Position numbers and translations under genes: made by a program
In this document: positions 35,457 through 49,381 of the stretch, piece by piece
Numbering within the stretch: the stretch's first letter is position 1
Layout: each line of letters opens with the position of its first letter
Notes under the pieces: generated by a model
Databases searched by the model: none
Seen by the model: the letters and a program-made list of their open reading frames with translations, nothing else
Told to the model about the DNA's origin: nothing
Source of the DNA: Boswellia sacra
Taxonomy: Eukaryota > Streptophyta > Magnoliopsida > Sapindales > Burseraceae
Direction of reading: 5' to 3'
Assembly: GCA_013180625.2 (NCBI GenBank)
Contig: SNVD02008814.1
Span: 124,001-188,000, forward strand
Length of the DNA: 64,000 bases

Positions 35457-38400
35457 TGACAACAAAATTTATCCGGAACCACGTGCCCGATTTTGGATTT
35501 TATTTTGCTGTTGGCAGATCCGACAATTGGACTACGGGCGAATATAATTGCATTTCCTGGGAAGCACCTTGGCTTGAAAAACATGAGGGTAAAAGCATTA
35601 ATGAACACAGGGTAATTTAGAATAAATGGAGCACCGACCTTCGGCTCGATTGAATCAATCCCCATTCTAATTAATTTAACTCTTCAAATATTTGTATTTA
35701 ATTCAAAACCCTTTATTAATCTTGAACAATACAAATTTCTAATTTAAAAGGTTTCTTTATAAGATAGTCGGAGTATAAATAACACTACACTTCCTTACTC
35801 GTACCTCTAGTATCAATCATTTAAGATGTCATATTAATTAGATGTGAGATAACATTCATACATCAAGTCATATTATTTGGGATCAAATTTGGGATTTATA
35901 CTATCATTCTTAGACAATTAATTTAATTGACCCTCTAAGATCCCCTTTTGAAAATAATTAAATAAATATTTCAACGAATAACACGGTTGGACAATCCACT
36001 TGACTTTGCAAATGTCTAAACAAAAATTTTAAGAAAAAAATGAGTGGACTTTGGCTAATACGTGAATAAGTGGCTAGCATTAGCAAGAGCGCTATAGCAG
36101 ATGCTTTTTCAGTTTTACCCAGAAAGAGTAGAAAAAAGATGCAAATTCTGCAACCCATTCCACACAATTAAATTAACGAAGCAGCGTAGATAATAAGAAA
36201 AAGCTCATATGAAAAGCATATCCATTTGCCGCTATATTACATATATATGCATGCACACGTTAAAATTTGACAATCCAACACATTCATATATATTTGATTC
36301 CCCACATGTTAAGTTCATTTCACAACACATGAAACATGAGTCTTTTCATAAAAAAGCAAAGCCAGAACTTCACCAATCAAACAAAAATTCGATTTCAGAC
36401 GCGTAAGCAAAAGCTTGAATGAGAGAAGAGAGAGAACCAGCTGGATGACACAAATACAAATGGCTTTATAATTAGAATCTATAAGACATACTATGGTGAA
36501 TTGGTCATGATATGGTCCCAGCAGCTGCCAATGCTTTGAAGTCTAATGAGCAAACAGGTCACGTGAGGCTGAGGAGGATGTTTCCAATAAAATACTGTTC
36601 AATTTGGACCACCTTTTTGTCACTCACTGCTGATTCCACCAAATATATTAGTAAATTATAATTATTATTATTATAAGGCCAAGATGCTAAGATAAGTTAT
36701 CAAATGTATGTGGCCATGAACGAATGAGTGTACCATACATTTAGCTTTACCCTATTGATATGCTACTCTGCAGATCTGCCTGCCCTATACAGAAGCCCTT
36801 CTTCTGGCTCTTCAAGTTAACATTATTTGTGATATTAATAGGTTCCAAACATGTAAGACAAGAGTTCTGTGCTGGCATATAACTATTTGTTAAGTTAAAT
36901 TAGTTAGGTATATCTGATCTGAAGTTTGACTGTCTCATCTTTTCTAGAAGCGCTTGTCCTCTTTTTCTATGAAATCACATTATAAAAATCAAATTTAAAT
37001 TCATGGATAAATTTATGGTATCCATTTATTACAATTAGAAAAAATAATAATAATAATAATAGGAGAATTTGAAATGAATTGTAAATTTATGTTATAGAAA
37101 TATTAGTTGAGGGGATAATTCATGGGGTTTACATCATTTTGTTAAAAAGTCTTAAGTAACATTGATGGGATATTAATGATTAATCCAAATAGTTGAAATT
37201 GATAATTATTAATATGATATTAGAATTTTTTTTAATTTTAAGTAACATTGCACTTGTCCTTCAAGCTTGATTGTTTCAGAAGCCTGTTTGTACTTGCATA
37301 AGTTTGAATCAAATAGTCCTGGATTCTCCTCAAAATAATTATAAAAAAGAGCGAAACTCAGTCATTGATTGCAGAGCTTCATGTGGACTTGTCTCCCTGA
37401 TTTCAATTGATGATCTCTTTTACTTCGATGAATTTTAACTATAAGAATTTCTAGAATCGTCAGTTTACAAATTTATTATGTATACTACAATCAAGTATAT
37501 TTCTAGATAAACAAGTCACTAGTGAAAGAATCCAAGCTCCAAGAAGTGCTTTCTTAGCCAATAAGTACTTTTATTTTAAGGTTCATCCATAAGAAATGAT
37601 GAGAAAACCGGTCAAGCACATGGGTAGGTCCCAATTTTTGCAGTTGGCACATGAGGTGGTTGAGGCGCTTGTTCTGCTTTTATCATTTTTAATCATTTTA
37701 TCTACATTCGGACCTCAGCCTGACTGATATACATGTAATTTCAACAACCTATCATTCAACAATTAATTAGTTCAACCACCAAGAAACTGTTTTCAAAATT
37801 GAATTCTGATGTTGTATTGAGGGAACCCCCATCTGGTGTTATTTCAGCCCACTTAATAAACTAAAATGTCAAATTAATTAAGAGTTGAATTTGTTCTAAT
37901 TTATATTATTAATTTCTTGTAGTTGAAACTTGAACCCCACATTAAGTTTTTGGTATATAGCAAACTCTAATAATTGTAGTTGCAATAATCATTATTTTCT
38001 TTTTTAGATCTAACAGGGTTCAGTGTGAACTGAATTGAAGACTCTGGAAGCTTGACCAGGCTCCATAGATTCCTTCAAGCTGAGATAACTTATCAAGAAT
38101 GGTTTCTCATTTTAAACTGTGGTTATAATATCAATTCTTGATCTGCCACTCCACTGATCCAAACTTCCTGTCTAATAAATCTCAACCCTGTCCCTGTTTA
38201 TGTTAATTAGAAAACGTTTTAGCGTTCCTGGATTTGTGTCATTGGGAGCTCCCAGGAAATAAACAATTAAGGGCGCAACCCAAGATTCAGGATCTGTTCA
38301 AAGTATCAGAAATATCACATGATAGTGTCGTCAAACAGTGAAAACAAAAGATGTCACATAGTGAAACTGCACAATCGAAAGTTGAAACCCACCTGAAACT

Positions 38401-39423
38401 TGAAAAGCAGCATTTGGTATTCCGTGTTATGTGTTAAATTATGGTGGGAATGGGAGGTGTTAAAGTCAATAATGCAGTAGAAAAATTGGTCCAAGTTAGC
38501 ATGGGAATGTGAACCATGACCATTGGCGCGTCCTATGAATTCCCCTTTGACAAACGGACGTCCATGAATTCAGCCTGTGAAGTCAAAATAAATGGTTTAT
38601 ACCAAAGCATATTCCTTGTATTCCTTCCTTTCCTCCACCGAAAGATGTGGAAATAAGGTTCTGAAACGTGCGTTAGAAGGTGACACACAGAGCTTATACC
38701 AAAGCATATACTACATATCAAAAATTATATGCATTCAGATTCCAAACCCAGAAATCAAGAATCCAAGATTATAGGTGGTTAATGGTTTAAATCCAGGATA
38801 TGCCAAATGCCCAACATCAAAAAGATGAAAATTAATTTAGATTAATAAACTACAGAAATTCACATTTTATTACTCAAAAAGTGAACTTATATATCATAAT
38901 ACAAGTAGTCGTAGTAGCAGCAGTAAAAAAACAAACTTCTTCGGCTTTCTCACTTCCTTTAACTCTCAAGGCAAAAAAGTAAAAGGCGGGGAAAGACTGG
39001 GATCCTCAGCCTTTATCTATCTACAAGGTCTCTCGGATTCTCTTCAAAAGGGGAAAAAAAAAACAAAAAAAAAACAGAAAAAAGAAGCAAAATACAAAAA
39101 ACAAAACAAACTACTTTTAGTGTTTCGTTGCAGAGACCCATTTGGGATTCTTCCTCTCATTAAATCCTCCTCTGGCTCTGGCCTGAAAAGAAAAAACTGA
39201 AATTTCTGAACCGTCCATCGGAGTGTTGTCCTGTAGAGAGAAGAAAAGTGGGATGGAACTTCTGTTTGGCTTGGAATTGGATAGAGGCTGATAGGTTACA
39301 CAGGTAGAAGTAATATGTACAGTACTCGTATCATCTGATAAGCTATGCTACAAAAGTTTGGCTTATTTTCTTTCTTAGTTAACAAGTAAACAGAGCAAAA
39401 ACTCTCTTGGATAAACGGTCAGA
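35457..39423. other. Intergenic DNA and PPCK 3' region
   Basis: No gene recognised up to about 38.9 kb. The stretch 38.9-39.42 kb is likely the 3' untranslated region of the minus-strand PPCK gene. A CACGTG core lies at about 36560 and several (TAA)n/(ATT)n runs occur near 36660 and 37045. Open frames at 35351-35665 and 36209-36406 have no family match. Confidence 0.5.
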
Positions 39424-40551
39424 TCAATCCATTGAAGCTGTTTCTCCTCCATTTAAGATCCAGGGATGCCCTGCGTTCAATTCAACAATATCATTGTTAG
39501 ACCTTAATTAAACCCAAGATCTAAAAACACAAATCCATATTGAAATAAATACACGCTCAGAGCTCTGTTTGTTTCTGGAGAAAACCATGAAAGAGAAGAG
39601 TTTATCCAAAATTGCTAAAACCTATAAACCTTTGCAATAAATTACAAAACCTGGATGAGATTCAACTTCAAAATTTAACTTTCTCTCAGTAAACTCAAAA
39701 AAAAAAAAAAAAAACTCATATTCAAGCACATGAAAACAGAGATTCATCATAGAAAAGGACTTACTCAGAGCCTGCTCTGCAGACAATCTCTTCGACACAT
39801 CTATACAAATCATCTTCCTCAACAAATCCTTCGCTTCCGACGAAACCGACCGGAAAATCCTGGTGGGGAACCTCAAGTTCCCCCTCAAAACCGCCTCAAA
39901 AATCTCAGCAGCCGTCTCACCATAGAACGGCGGGATCCCAGCCAACATCGTGTACAAAACGACACCAGCACTCCACACATCCACCTTCTCATTGTACTCC
40001 CTCCCCATCACCACCTCCGGTGCCACATAGTAGGGCGTCCCGACAAGCCCGGTCGTCGTTCTCTCCTCTCCCAGCCAATCGGCAGACCCGAAATCCCCGA
40101 GCTTTATCTTGTTCCTGGAATCAAGAAACAAATTTTCGGGCTTCACGTCACGATGCACAACTCCAAACCTGTGGCAATGCGCCAGAGCCGAGAGCAGCTG
40201 CTTCATGTAAGCCGCGGCTCTGGTCTCGCAAATGGGGCTCTGCAGAATCTTATCATACAACGTTACAGGCTGACAAAGCTCCATGACAATGGACACGGAG
40301 TCGTCATCCTCGTAGGCGTCGAAGATTTGTACGATGTTTTGATGAGGAGACAAAAGGGTCATGAACTTTGCTTCATTCTGAAGACACTGGCGGTCGAGAG
40401 GGTCGGTGAGGAGGGTCTTGTCGACAACTTTGCATGCAAAGAAATCGTTGGAAGCTGGAGAGAAGCAGCGCGAGATGGTGCCGAATCTGCCTCTGCCGAT
40501 CTCCTCACAAAGCTGGTAATTGTTCGTCAAGGTCAGGCTCTCGCTGCACAT
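39424..40551 (-). CDS. PPCK: Phosphoenolpyruvate carboxylase kinase (PPCK)
   Basis: Small calcium-independent Ser/Thr kinase that phosphorylates the N-terminal serine of cytosolic PEP carboxylase and relieves malate inhibition. Exon 1 is 40551-39765 and exon 2 is 39470-39424, joined across a 294-bp intron (donor A|GTAAGT, acceptor CAG) to give 277 aa, the normal length. The protein is little more than a kinase domain: GRGRFG loop (19-24), catalytic K41, HRDVKPEN (133-140), DFG (153-155), GTPYYVAPE (171-179), and HPWILNGG encoded by the tiny second exon. There is no autoinhibitory segment or EF hand, which separates it from CDPKs. The sequence around the loop and [19 protein letters not shown] is characteristic of PPCK. 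If the intron is retained the frame reads on to 39622 (309 aa) with an unrelated tail. Regulation is mostly transcriptional in this family. Confidence 0.95.
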
Positions 40552-40673
40552 TCTCTTTTGGCGGATTGACTGGTGTTGATGGTTGAAAATGAAATATGAA
40601 ATTTGAGCTTCTTGTTTCTTCTCTCTTGGGTTGGGGGGCGTCGTTTGTGGAGTTTTTTCAGTTACTTGTGGCG

Positions 40674-40681
40674 TTTATATA
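40674..40681 (-). promoter_or_regulatory. PPCK TATA box candidate
   Basis: On the minus strand the sequence reads TCTCTATATAAACGCC, about 125 bases upstream of the ATG at 40551. This would give a leader of roughly 90-100 nt rich in pyrimidines. Position and sequence fit a plant TATA box. Confidence 0.6.
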
Positions 40682-43600
40682 GAGAGATTTGCGGTGCTTC
40701 TGAGTTTAAGAGGAGGATCGGCGGAGGGAATATTCGTTTGGTGGTGAGAGCCAGTTGAGATTCGCCACGTTGGAGTGATCCAACGGCTGTGATTTGTCTG
40801 TCATGAAGAGCGTTGTGGAGTGGGCTGATTGACTTGCGGTAAATGGAAACGACGAGTAATAGTCTCTTTCCATCTACGCGATGGAGAGAAATTAATTTAC
40901 GATGCAAAGAAATTCAATTTGCATTTTTATTCAAATTATTTCCACGTCTCCTCTCCAATGCTTCAACTACTGAGCTACCTGTTTTTTTTTTTAGAATTTT
41001 TTTTATCTTTCATGATTAATTTATTCTAAGATATTATTATAATATCTGATTAATTATTAATCGATGATTATTGATTGAAAAGTTCAAGATAAATATAAAT
41101 TAAAATAAATATATATATGTAAATTTTTTTAAAGGTCAATAATAGGGATTTTGTTAAAGTATGAGCTTTTTAATGCTCAGAGGCTCAAAATTCTTGTTAA
41201 AAAATTTAAATTAAATTACAAACTAAAAAAATAGTATAATATCTTCTCCTCTTTTTTTAATTTTTGGTTTTTGTTGAAAAAAAAAAAAGTGGAGAATCAA
41301 AGCCGGCTTTCAATGAAAAAGTCAAACTTTCCCAACTTCAGTTCTACGGTATTTCATAGAAAATAAGAGAAATTTTATTTCCAAAATTAAAAAAGGAAAT
41401 AGTAAGTTTTAGTTAAATATAATCACCACAAATTTTCAATTTACTTTTTTATAAATACGCACAGATATAATTATTAATTATAAAGTATATATCACGGCTG
41501 AGGACATATAAAAGTATTTTTTTTTTAATTGCGTCTCTAAAAATGGTCATTGAATGCTCTTTTGCTCGTAACTAAAAATCTGAACTTGACCCAAAAAAAA
41601 AAATTCCAATTTCAACTTTTCTTCAGCTCGTGAAGCCAGGCCACCATGCGAGTGAGACCAACAATTACAATAATAAATAATAATAACAGTTGAAATAATA
41701 TACAATAATAACAATTGAATGGATATATATAAAATGAAGATATTATTGGAACATTATTGTTCTTGTAGATTAATCAATTCAAGTAGTTATCAACTTCATT
41801 AATTAATAATTAATTAAAGAGGAGACATTATATTTAATAATTGATTTAAACTCGCATGGACATTTATCCATACGTATACAAAAACAATTTTGTTTTAATT
41901 AACTTATTATCTATTCGTCTCTCCACCTCCATTAGCAGCCTCCACTAAGTTTGGTACTTGTACCTCGCATTTTTTAACTTATAATTAATATTCTCTGATA
42001 ATCAACTTATAATATTTTACATATGTAACAAATATTTTTTTTACCTATTTTAAAATTTTCAAAAAATTTGAAGTTTAAATATGGTCTGGGTACAATAAGA
42101 AGTGAGTTTTAGAGTTTTATTATGATTAACCTTAATAGTAAATATGTAAACTTTTAGATTAAGTATATTTAATGTGGTATCAAAATTAATGACCAAATGG
42201 TCACATACTTGAATCCTCCACTATCAAAAATAGTTATTAATAACAAAAGCTTTTGGAGTATGGAAACTTTTAATGATTAAAAAGAAAGGAATGTAATTTC
42301 AAATTTCATATATAAAGACGCATTAGCATAATTATGTGTATAGGAAAAGATTGACCAAAATTAAAGATTTGATTTCTTCGTTATATAGCTAGGAGAGTAA
42401 AAAACCACATGAATATAATATACATAATATGACATCATATAATATATAGATATATATATATGTAATCATTTGTTTGAGAAAAATTGTATTTCTTATATAT
42501 CCACGTGTGTCTATCATTTCACTATACGTTAACAATACTATTACTAGTCACAATTTCCTATTAAGATTCTAAATTTCTTATCATATGATTAAAATAGACA
42601 TCCATTTTTTTCTTGTAATCTTCTCAATAACATAAAATAATATTATTTATCAATAGTGACTCCCCTATAATTGACGTCAACTTATCATTATTTTTTGGAA
42701 AAGCTATATACAAAGATAATGAAATTGAGTTATTATGTGCTGATGTAGCCTAGCATAGAGACACCCGCAACCCCACAAGTGTCAAAGTCTCCATGAAAGT
42801 GTGGAGGCTGCTGGTGTGCATAGTATGATCCATTAATTTGATTAAAAGATAATGACAAAGTCCTCTCAAATCTTCTCTTCAATTCAATTCTCACTGCAAT
42901 TAAGCAAGCTAGCTAGCTGCATAATTGTTTATAATCGTTAGGTCGATCCACTTGTTGAAATGTAGTGAAGTAAGCAATGACACGAAGGCGTTTAGAGGTG
43001 GGGCACTCGACAATTATGTATGTCTCCACTATCGTAAAGTAATTGGTTATCAAACCCAGGATTCTCCGTAACTCTAACCCAGAAGCTATTTTTTATTTAT
43101 TTTAATTTCGTCTTTATATAAAGCTAGGATATTGGGGAGCTGCATTGGATCACTAGAGATTTGGAGCCAAAATTTTGGGATAGGAGCTTAAAAGATAAGT
43201 GATTATTAATTTCGTACAAATTAGGGTTAGAGTTACTTTTTGCTTTTAGGGTTAGGTTAGGTAAGAATTATTAGTGGGCTTCCGGAGATTGGCGGGTACA
43301 AAACAAGGACAAATTATCAAACGTATCACGTACAAACAAGCTACAACAAAACAGATAAGAGAAAGGATGTTGATATGTAAATCTTTTTTTAGTTATTAAA
43401 ATCTTCTCTCTAACTCTTCCATGGCATGCATTTCGACCTAACTTATCTTTGCTTGAACTTCTACAATATTCTTACGAGAATATCTGATAACACTTTGTAC
43501 AGTAGATAAAATGACCGAGAGCTGTGATGATGCTTTTTACGAGAATATCTGTTCAAAATATCTGATAACACTTTCTAATTAATATTTAATTGTTTCTAGT

Positions 43601-46600
43601 AAAATTTCAAGATGATAATCTTAAAATCGCTTTCCAATCCATATAAAGTATTTTAATTAATTACAACTTAATTATTTGTTTAAGATAAAAACTTTAATTT
43701 TATCAATTTTGGCCAATCATTTAAACACTCTCAAATAACACATTTTAATTATTTAGTAATTTCCATCTTGAAATAATCAAGATTCTTCACACAATACCTG
43801 ATCCAAAAATTGGTCATAGGAAGGTGTGTGTATATATATATATAACTAATTTTAATACGAATATGAATAATATTATATATATAAACAATCTATTTAATTA
43901 ACTTCGTATAAGTTGTAACATCATAAAATACTATTATAAATAAAAAAATCAATAATAGATTATGTGATAAAATCATTGATTAAATGAAAAATTATACCAT
44001 ATGGTCCGCATTAGACTATGTAGAATTGCTTGTATAGTTTTTTTTATATGAATAGTAGTCGATGGCGTGAAACGCGAACTCCATGCCTGCCTAAGCTTTA
44101 TCTATCTTTTTGCTCTTTATAAGATTTTAGTTTCCTATATATATAACTGTATTTAGATTTTTTTTAATTTTATTTTTTAATCTTACTGTGTCCTTGATCT
44201 TATTTTATTGTACAACTTCAGTGGTTTAAGCTTTGAGCACGAATCCTTGATAATTTTTATTGTACAACTTCAGTGGTTTAAGCTTTGAGCACGAATCCTT
44301 GATAATTAATCTGTACAGAAATTTTAAACGATCTTAACCTAATTAACAACTAATTAAAAAGATAACCAGATATCATTTATATGAATAAATTGTACTATAG
44401 AAGTGAATCCATAAAGGGTTTCAATTAATAAACAAGTAAGAATCTATGTGCTGCACATCTACAGCCAGCTCCTAAAGTGAATACCACTATAATTGAATTA
44501 AACAACCTGGGCATGCATTTGTGGAGGAGATTTCGGTACAAGTCGTTGTTACTGGTTAGGAAATTAATTAATAAATTAATAACCTTAATTAATATAATTA
44601 AGTCAGTACTAGTGCAACCCTAAACAATTAACATCTTTTAAATGTACATTAATCTTTCATGGGATAGTCCAGCTGGCTGGCTACCAAATATCCTATTATT
44701 GAAGCTAATTCAATTGACTGTTACTAGTAAAAATTGTTTGACCATAGCATCTCATCAACACTAAAACATACACTTATTAAATACTTTTCAGAGTTGCTCC
44801 CAAACTTATAAATGTGATTAAATTTGATCAGCCAACAGAACCGTACCAAATGTGTTAATCCAACACCACTAATTATATAAATGCATACAAATAAAACTAA
44901 TTAACTTTATAGCCCTGCAGATGATTGATTAATAAAATAATCACGGCTTGTTGCGTTGCCTCTATAACGTGGATATTAATTTTGTCATAACTTGAGCATT
45001 AGTATCTCTCAATCTAGGGAGAGCGAAGACCCCAAGATTTGATCATCTCTGAAGTGTTCTTTGTGGATGAATCATGTGTGTGTGAGAGAAGTCAATTAAA
45101 TTTAATTGACTCTGGCTGTCCCTCTCAGTAGTGCCATGGAGCAAAGGAAAGGGAAGGCGTGCATGGAGCCTAACTATAATATACAATTTATATATATAGC
45201 ATATGTAAAAGCTGTAGATACTTTGATTCCATACGTTATATTAGTGCGCGAACTCCAATAAGTGCCAAATTACCTTTGCTGAATTAAGAACTCATGTTAC
45301 TAGATTTACACATCATTTTAATCAATTCTGTTTTCCAAGATCATGCCTTACTTCATCAGCTGCCAATTACATCCAACTAGCTAATGTCATGATATTACAT
45401 TAGGTAGATATTTTATTGGATGAAAAGTCTAGCTCGTTTTAGATTCTTATTCGTTATGTCGGTTTCTCATTTTCACACCTAAAATTAAAGCATTTAGGTG
45501 GGATGAAACTTGAGTTAAATTAACACTAGCTAATAATAATTACTCAAATTGAAAATTTAACTTGTGCAGAAATATATATATCGAATGCAACAAAAACACA
45601 TGGAAGCCCATTAGAGAATCCAACAATATTAAACAAGTGATCATCAGAATACAAGCAAAAGCACTAATTAGCAATCTATGTGCTATAAGCTGTATAGCCA
45701 AGTCTTCATGTGTGAAAACCGCTCCATAGATATATATTAATTAATTAAGTGATATAATTTTGCATTCGTGAGAAATTAAGATTTCCATATAAACATACAA
45801 CGTCTTTATTATATAACTTATTCCAAGAGTCACGATAAGGGATATGCATGAAAGCATTTTTAAAGCTTTTAGGGTTTGCACCGTCACTTGAAAATCTTAG
45901 AAGAATTTAGATCATCCTTTTTCAAACTAAACCTATCGTTGGAGCGTCAAAATTTTTTTTTCTGGGAAATTAAAGAAATAGATCATGAGAGGAGACAGCA
46001 TTTGCATGGAGTAACTAATATTTCTAGATGATGATAAGAGAGACAAATTAAGCTTAAGACAGATTACAATTTAATTAATGAATTAATCTATCCGTCCCAA
46101 TCAGAAGTGTCTCTAACACGAGGGAATTTGGGCTACCTGTGGATGGTTTCATTCCATTTATTGTTAATTAATTATAAATTAGAAACCCTAAACAGATTTA
46201 TTATATACTGTCGATGACTTCACTTGATGGGTCATTCCATATGCTAACTGCATGTATATAAGCATGCCTGATAACCCAGTTAATTATAAAATTGAAGTTA
46301 CGAATAATTAAATTAGATATTTGATAATAATTTATGTATTTCTTATTTAACATATATATTATTAATTGCTTGGTGGTGAGGTGAACTGGTGATGCATTGA
46401 TGCATTGATAACTAGGTCGATTTATTATTATTATATTTATCCATGTAACTAGAATTCATTTGAGAATCTAGAGATCACTATTGATGATCTTTGTACTAAT
46501 TAATCTAGAGAACTAATGGAATGGAATGGAATCATATGAATACTTATATAACATAATTATAAAATCTGCAAAAGGGAATCATTCAACAGTTAATTACAAC

Positions 46601-48056
46601 TTTGTTTCATATCTTTGAGGAGCCATTAAACATACTCAAAACACAGCATGAGTAATGGAATCATTAAGCTATGAACTGCTTAAATATTATATTAATTAAT
46701 GCTAATATTTTATAGATGGAGCGCATGCATAATGTGGATGTACCATCGTCACTACCAAATTTTTTTATTATTTTTATTTTTATTTTTATTTGTCTTGAGT
46801 CTATATTATAGTCTTGATTGAATTCAGAAATCAAGTATCACAAGTTAGATTCAATTATTGACATTTTGATGTCATCAATGATAGAATTCTATTTCGCCAG
46901 TTTCTATATTTAAAATCTTATTCTGGGAAGTTTAATATTGAGGATTAAGTATAACTCCATAAACAATTGGAGTTTGGTCTTTGACGACAGGTATATCGTG
47001 AACGCTCTTGTCATGAAGTGCAGATGATACGACAACAGTTACTCGATATTTTGCCGACCAAATGTTTCCAAATTTACGTGATGGAGGTCACATCAGTTTC
47101 CAGTTTTCTGAAGAACACAGGAAGCAACAATTTAATTATTAAAATGAAAATTAATTAAATTTAATATTCCTTGGGCAAGTTTGATTTGATTTATTATGAA
47201 TAAGTCCCAAACGGAGGGTAGACTTTTCACTTATCACAGTTGTAAACTATCCATAGTTCAATTAATTATTTAATCTTAACAAGGACAAAATTCCAACACT
47301 AATTATATGTGATCCATTTAGACTCAAACTGCAGCAAGCCATTAATATCCCCAGTGCATATGCAAGGTAACTGCATATCTACTCACCTACCCAAAATTTC
47401 TAGTTCTATATACATTTAAAAGCACCGCTGCACCAGGACCGCCATGCGTGCATGTGTGCCGAGTCATCTACATAATTAATTCTGTAATTTGTACAATCTT
47501 TTCGGTGGAGACCTCAACTGGACCAAATTTAATTGATTTTGTGTGTCATCATGATTTATTTAACATGATCATCAGTTTGAATCGGGAGTCTGGATGCAAG
47601 TGTTATGCATCATTTCTTGTTGTTTTAAATAGTGGTTTTATAACGCTAATGAACAAGTTGAGATTCGTATCTCTATTATTCTACTCCAAAAATCATCATA
47701 AATAGTTCATTCCGAAGTTGCAAAGGACAGATACTATTCAAGGTTTTATTTCTCAAAACAATGTGCTAGCTGACTGTATTATTTGTTGTGCTTTCCTTAG
47801 GCAGGGAGAAAATAAAATAAAAGGAAGAGATTTGCCTTAGAATAAAGCAATATTAATTGCCTGCGTCGCTACTCGTTAGTTTTCTCTAAAATGATTGATT
47901 CAATCATTAATTACATAAATAATTAAACACTTAGACTCAAGATGATGATTCTCTTCTCTTCGCATCTCTTTCTCGTCCTTTTATAAAAATGTTATTGGTC
48001 TTCGTAGAAGATAAATTAATGAGAAGTGAAAATAAATATAAATTATAGTTCTCTAT
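40682..48056. other. Long AT-rich intergenic region, no gene recognised
   Basis: About 7.4 kb without a convincing coding exon, tRNA or transposon coding remnant. It is dominated by TTAATTAATTAA-like sequence and TA dinucleotide runs (for example near 42450 and 43830). A 52-bp tandem duplication lies at 44204-44307. A GAGAATATCTGATAACACTTT motif recurs near 43477 and 43550. Weak inverted complementarity near 42755-42830 is mentioned under the rejected items. The open frame at 47448-47705 has no family features. Confidence 0.5.
44204..44307. repeat. 52-bp tandem duplication
   Basis: A unit containing TGTACAACTTCAGTGGTTTA and GCACGAATCCTTGATAAT occurs twice, head to tail, essentially identical. 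This points to a recent local duplication. Confidence 0.85.
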
Positions 48057-48064
48057 TGATGTTA

Positions 48065-48301
48065 AGAGTAATACTATTCATACAAACTATTTATACAAAC
48101 TTACACATACAAACTGATGTGGCATCCCTATGTGATCGCCACATCACCCATGTTAATTAATGTCATTTATTATTAATATATATTTATCAAATCACTGCAT
48201 TTATTTATCAAATCACTGCATTTATTTATCAAATCATATTATGCCACGTCAGTTTGTATGGATGAGTTTGTATAAGTAGTTTGTAAGAGTAACATTACTC
48301 T
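48065..48301. mobile_element. MITE, hAT-like, about 237 bp
   Basis: Terminal inverted repeats start AGAGTAATACTATTCATACA on the left and, inverted, AGAGTAATGTTACTCTTACA on the right. Both continue with ACAAACTANTTATACAAACT. Flanks are TGATGTTA (48057-48064) and TAATGTTA (48302-48309), a nearly perfect 8-bp duplication, which fits the hAT superfamily. The interior has GTGGCATCCC / GCCACGTCAG inverted segments and a 21-bp unit (TATTTATCAAATCACTGCAT) repeated nearly three times at 48181-48240. No coding capacity. Confidence 0.85.
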
Positions 48302-48309
48302 TAATGTTA

Positions 48310-49372
48310 AACTTTACATATCATCAGATCTTTATAAACTCTACAAAATTAAATGAGTAGAGGATTGTAATTCGATCACAGCATCAAATAGGGCTTTGTT
48401 AGTCAAGCGATAAGCATGCTTGCAATATGGTAAGATTCAAGACGAGTGGCATGAAACCTCCCACGAAGTATAAAATGATAAAAATATTGTTCGATATTGA
48501 AAAGTGGCCCACAATTCAAGCTGACATACGCGTACCAGGTCTAATAGGTTATACTAGAGTCCATAATCAAGCCCATTGCATAAAGCCACAGAGCAATCAC
48601 TTGAAGCCCACAAGCTTGACCCCATGTCAATCGAGTACATTCAGCCCTAAAATTAGGATCCAAAGCAAAATTATATCAGAGCAAGAGACATTAACACTGC
48701 AAAATATAAACCCAATAATAATAGAGTATTCTTATATAAGCCCCACAAAATCCCTTTTAAGCCCTTTCTGAAAAAAAATTTATTAAAAATTTTGATCTTA
48801 TAAATACATGTTTTTCTATTCCAAAAATACCCTACTTTCTCTCTTTTAAAAATCATGTATTCGATGATTTCATTGAAACAGTGAACATCCTCCTGCTAAA
48901 AAATCTAATAGAAAAGAGAATAACATAGCTATAGTGCATTCAAACTGGAAGAAATATAATTAAAAACATGTTTTTGATCATCAATCTCCATTAAGACTAG
49001 AAAATTACATGATAAGAATTGACCTACTTAAGTTTTACCAATTACAATAAGTCTCAAATAGTAGAAGAGACTTTAATGGGAGAAAAACATAGGGATCTAG
49101 AATTGCAAGGCCATTTATAAATTTTCTTGTTATCCTCGAAAATTGAAGAGAAAATTTGTTGCAATAAGAGTCTAGTGGCCTTTTAACTATGAGCTGGATT
49201 GGTGGAAAAAAAATGACCTTTTGGGCTAGGCATGTATTACAATCAGAGGAGCTTGCTTGTTCTTAGTTGTAGTCTTCATTCTCTGTTATGTGATCAAGCC
49301 ACAGTAAGTAAGATGCAAACTACTTTTATGCCCCGTTGGTCAGTGAAAAAAGAAATAGAATTAATTATTAGG
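48310..49372. other. Intergenic DNA left of the MULE
   Basis: An open frame at 48427-48771 is not similar to any family I know and has an amino-acid composition expected of chance. No splice or promoter structure is evident. The rest is AT-rich. Confidence 0.45.
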
Positions 49373-49381
49373 TTAATTTTA
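49373..49381. repeat. MULE target-site duplication, left (TTAATTTTA)
   Basis: Nine bases before the terminal GGGAAAATTG. The matching right copy at 59798-59806 is TAAATTTTA, one mismatch. Nine bp is the typical Mutator duplication. Confidence 0.8.

Noticed and set aside
39730..40569. 279-aa open frame on the plus strand
   Set aside because: Exact antisense of the PPCK kinase exon. The minus-strand frame has every kinase motif, so the plus-strand frame is a shadow.
42740..42840. Possible microRNA-type hairpin (ACACCCGCAACCCC against GGAGGCTGCTGGTGTG)
   Set aside because: Pairing has several mismatches and bulges and matches no conserved plant microRNA I know; needs small-RNA data before it can be called.
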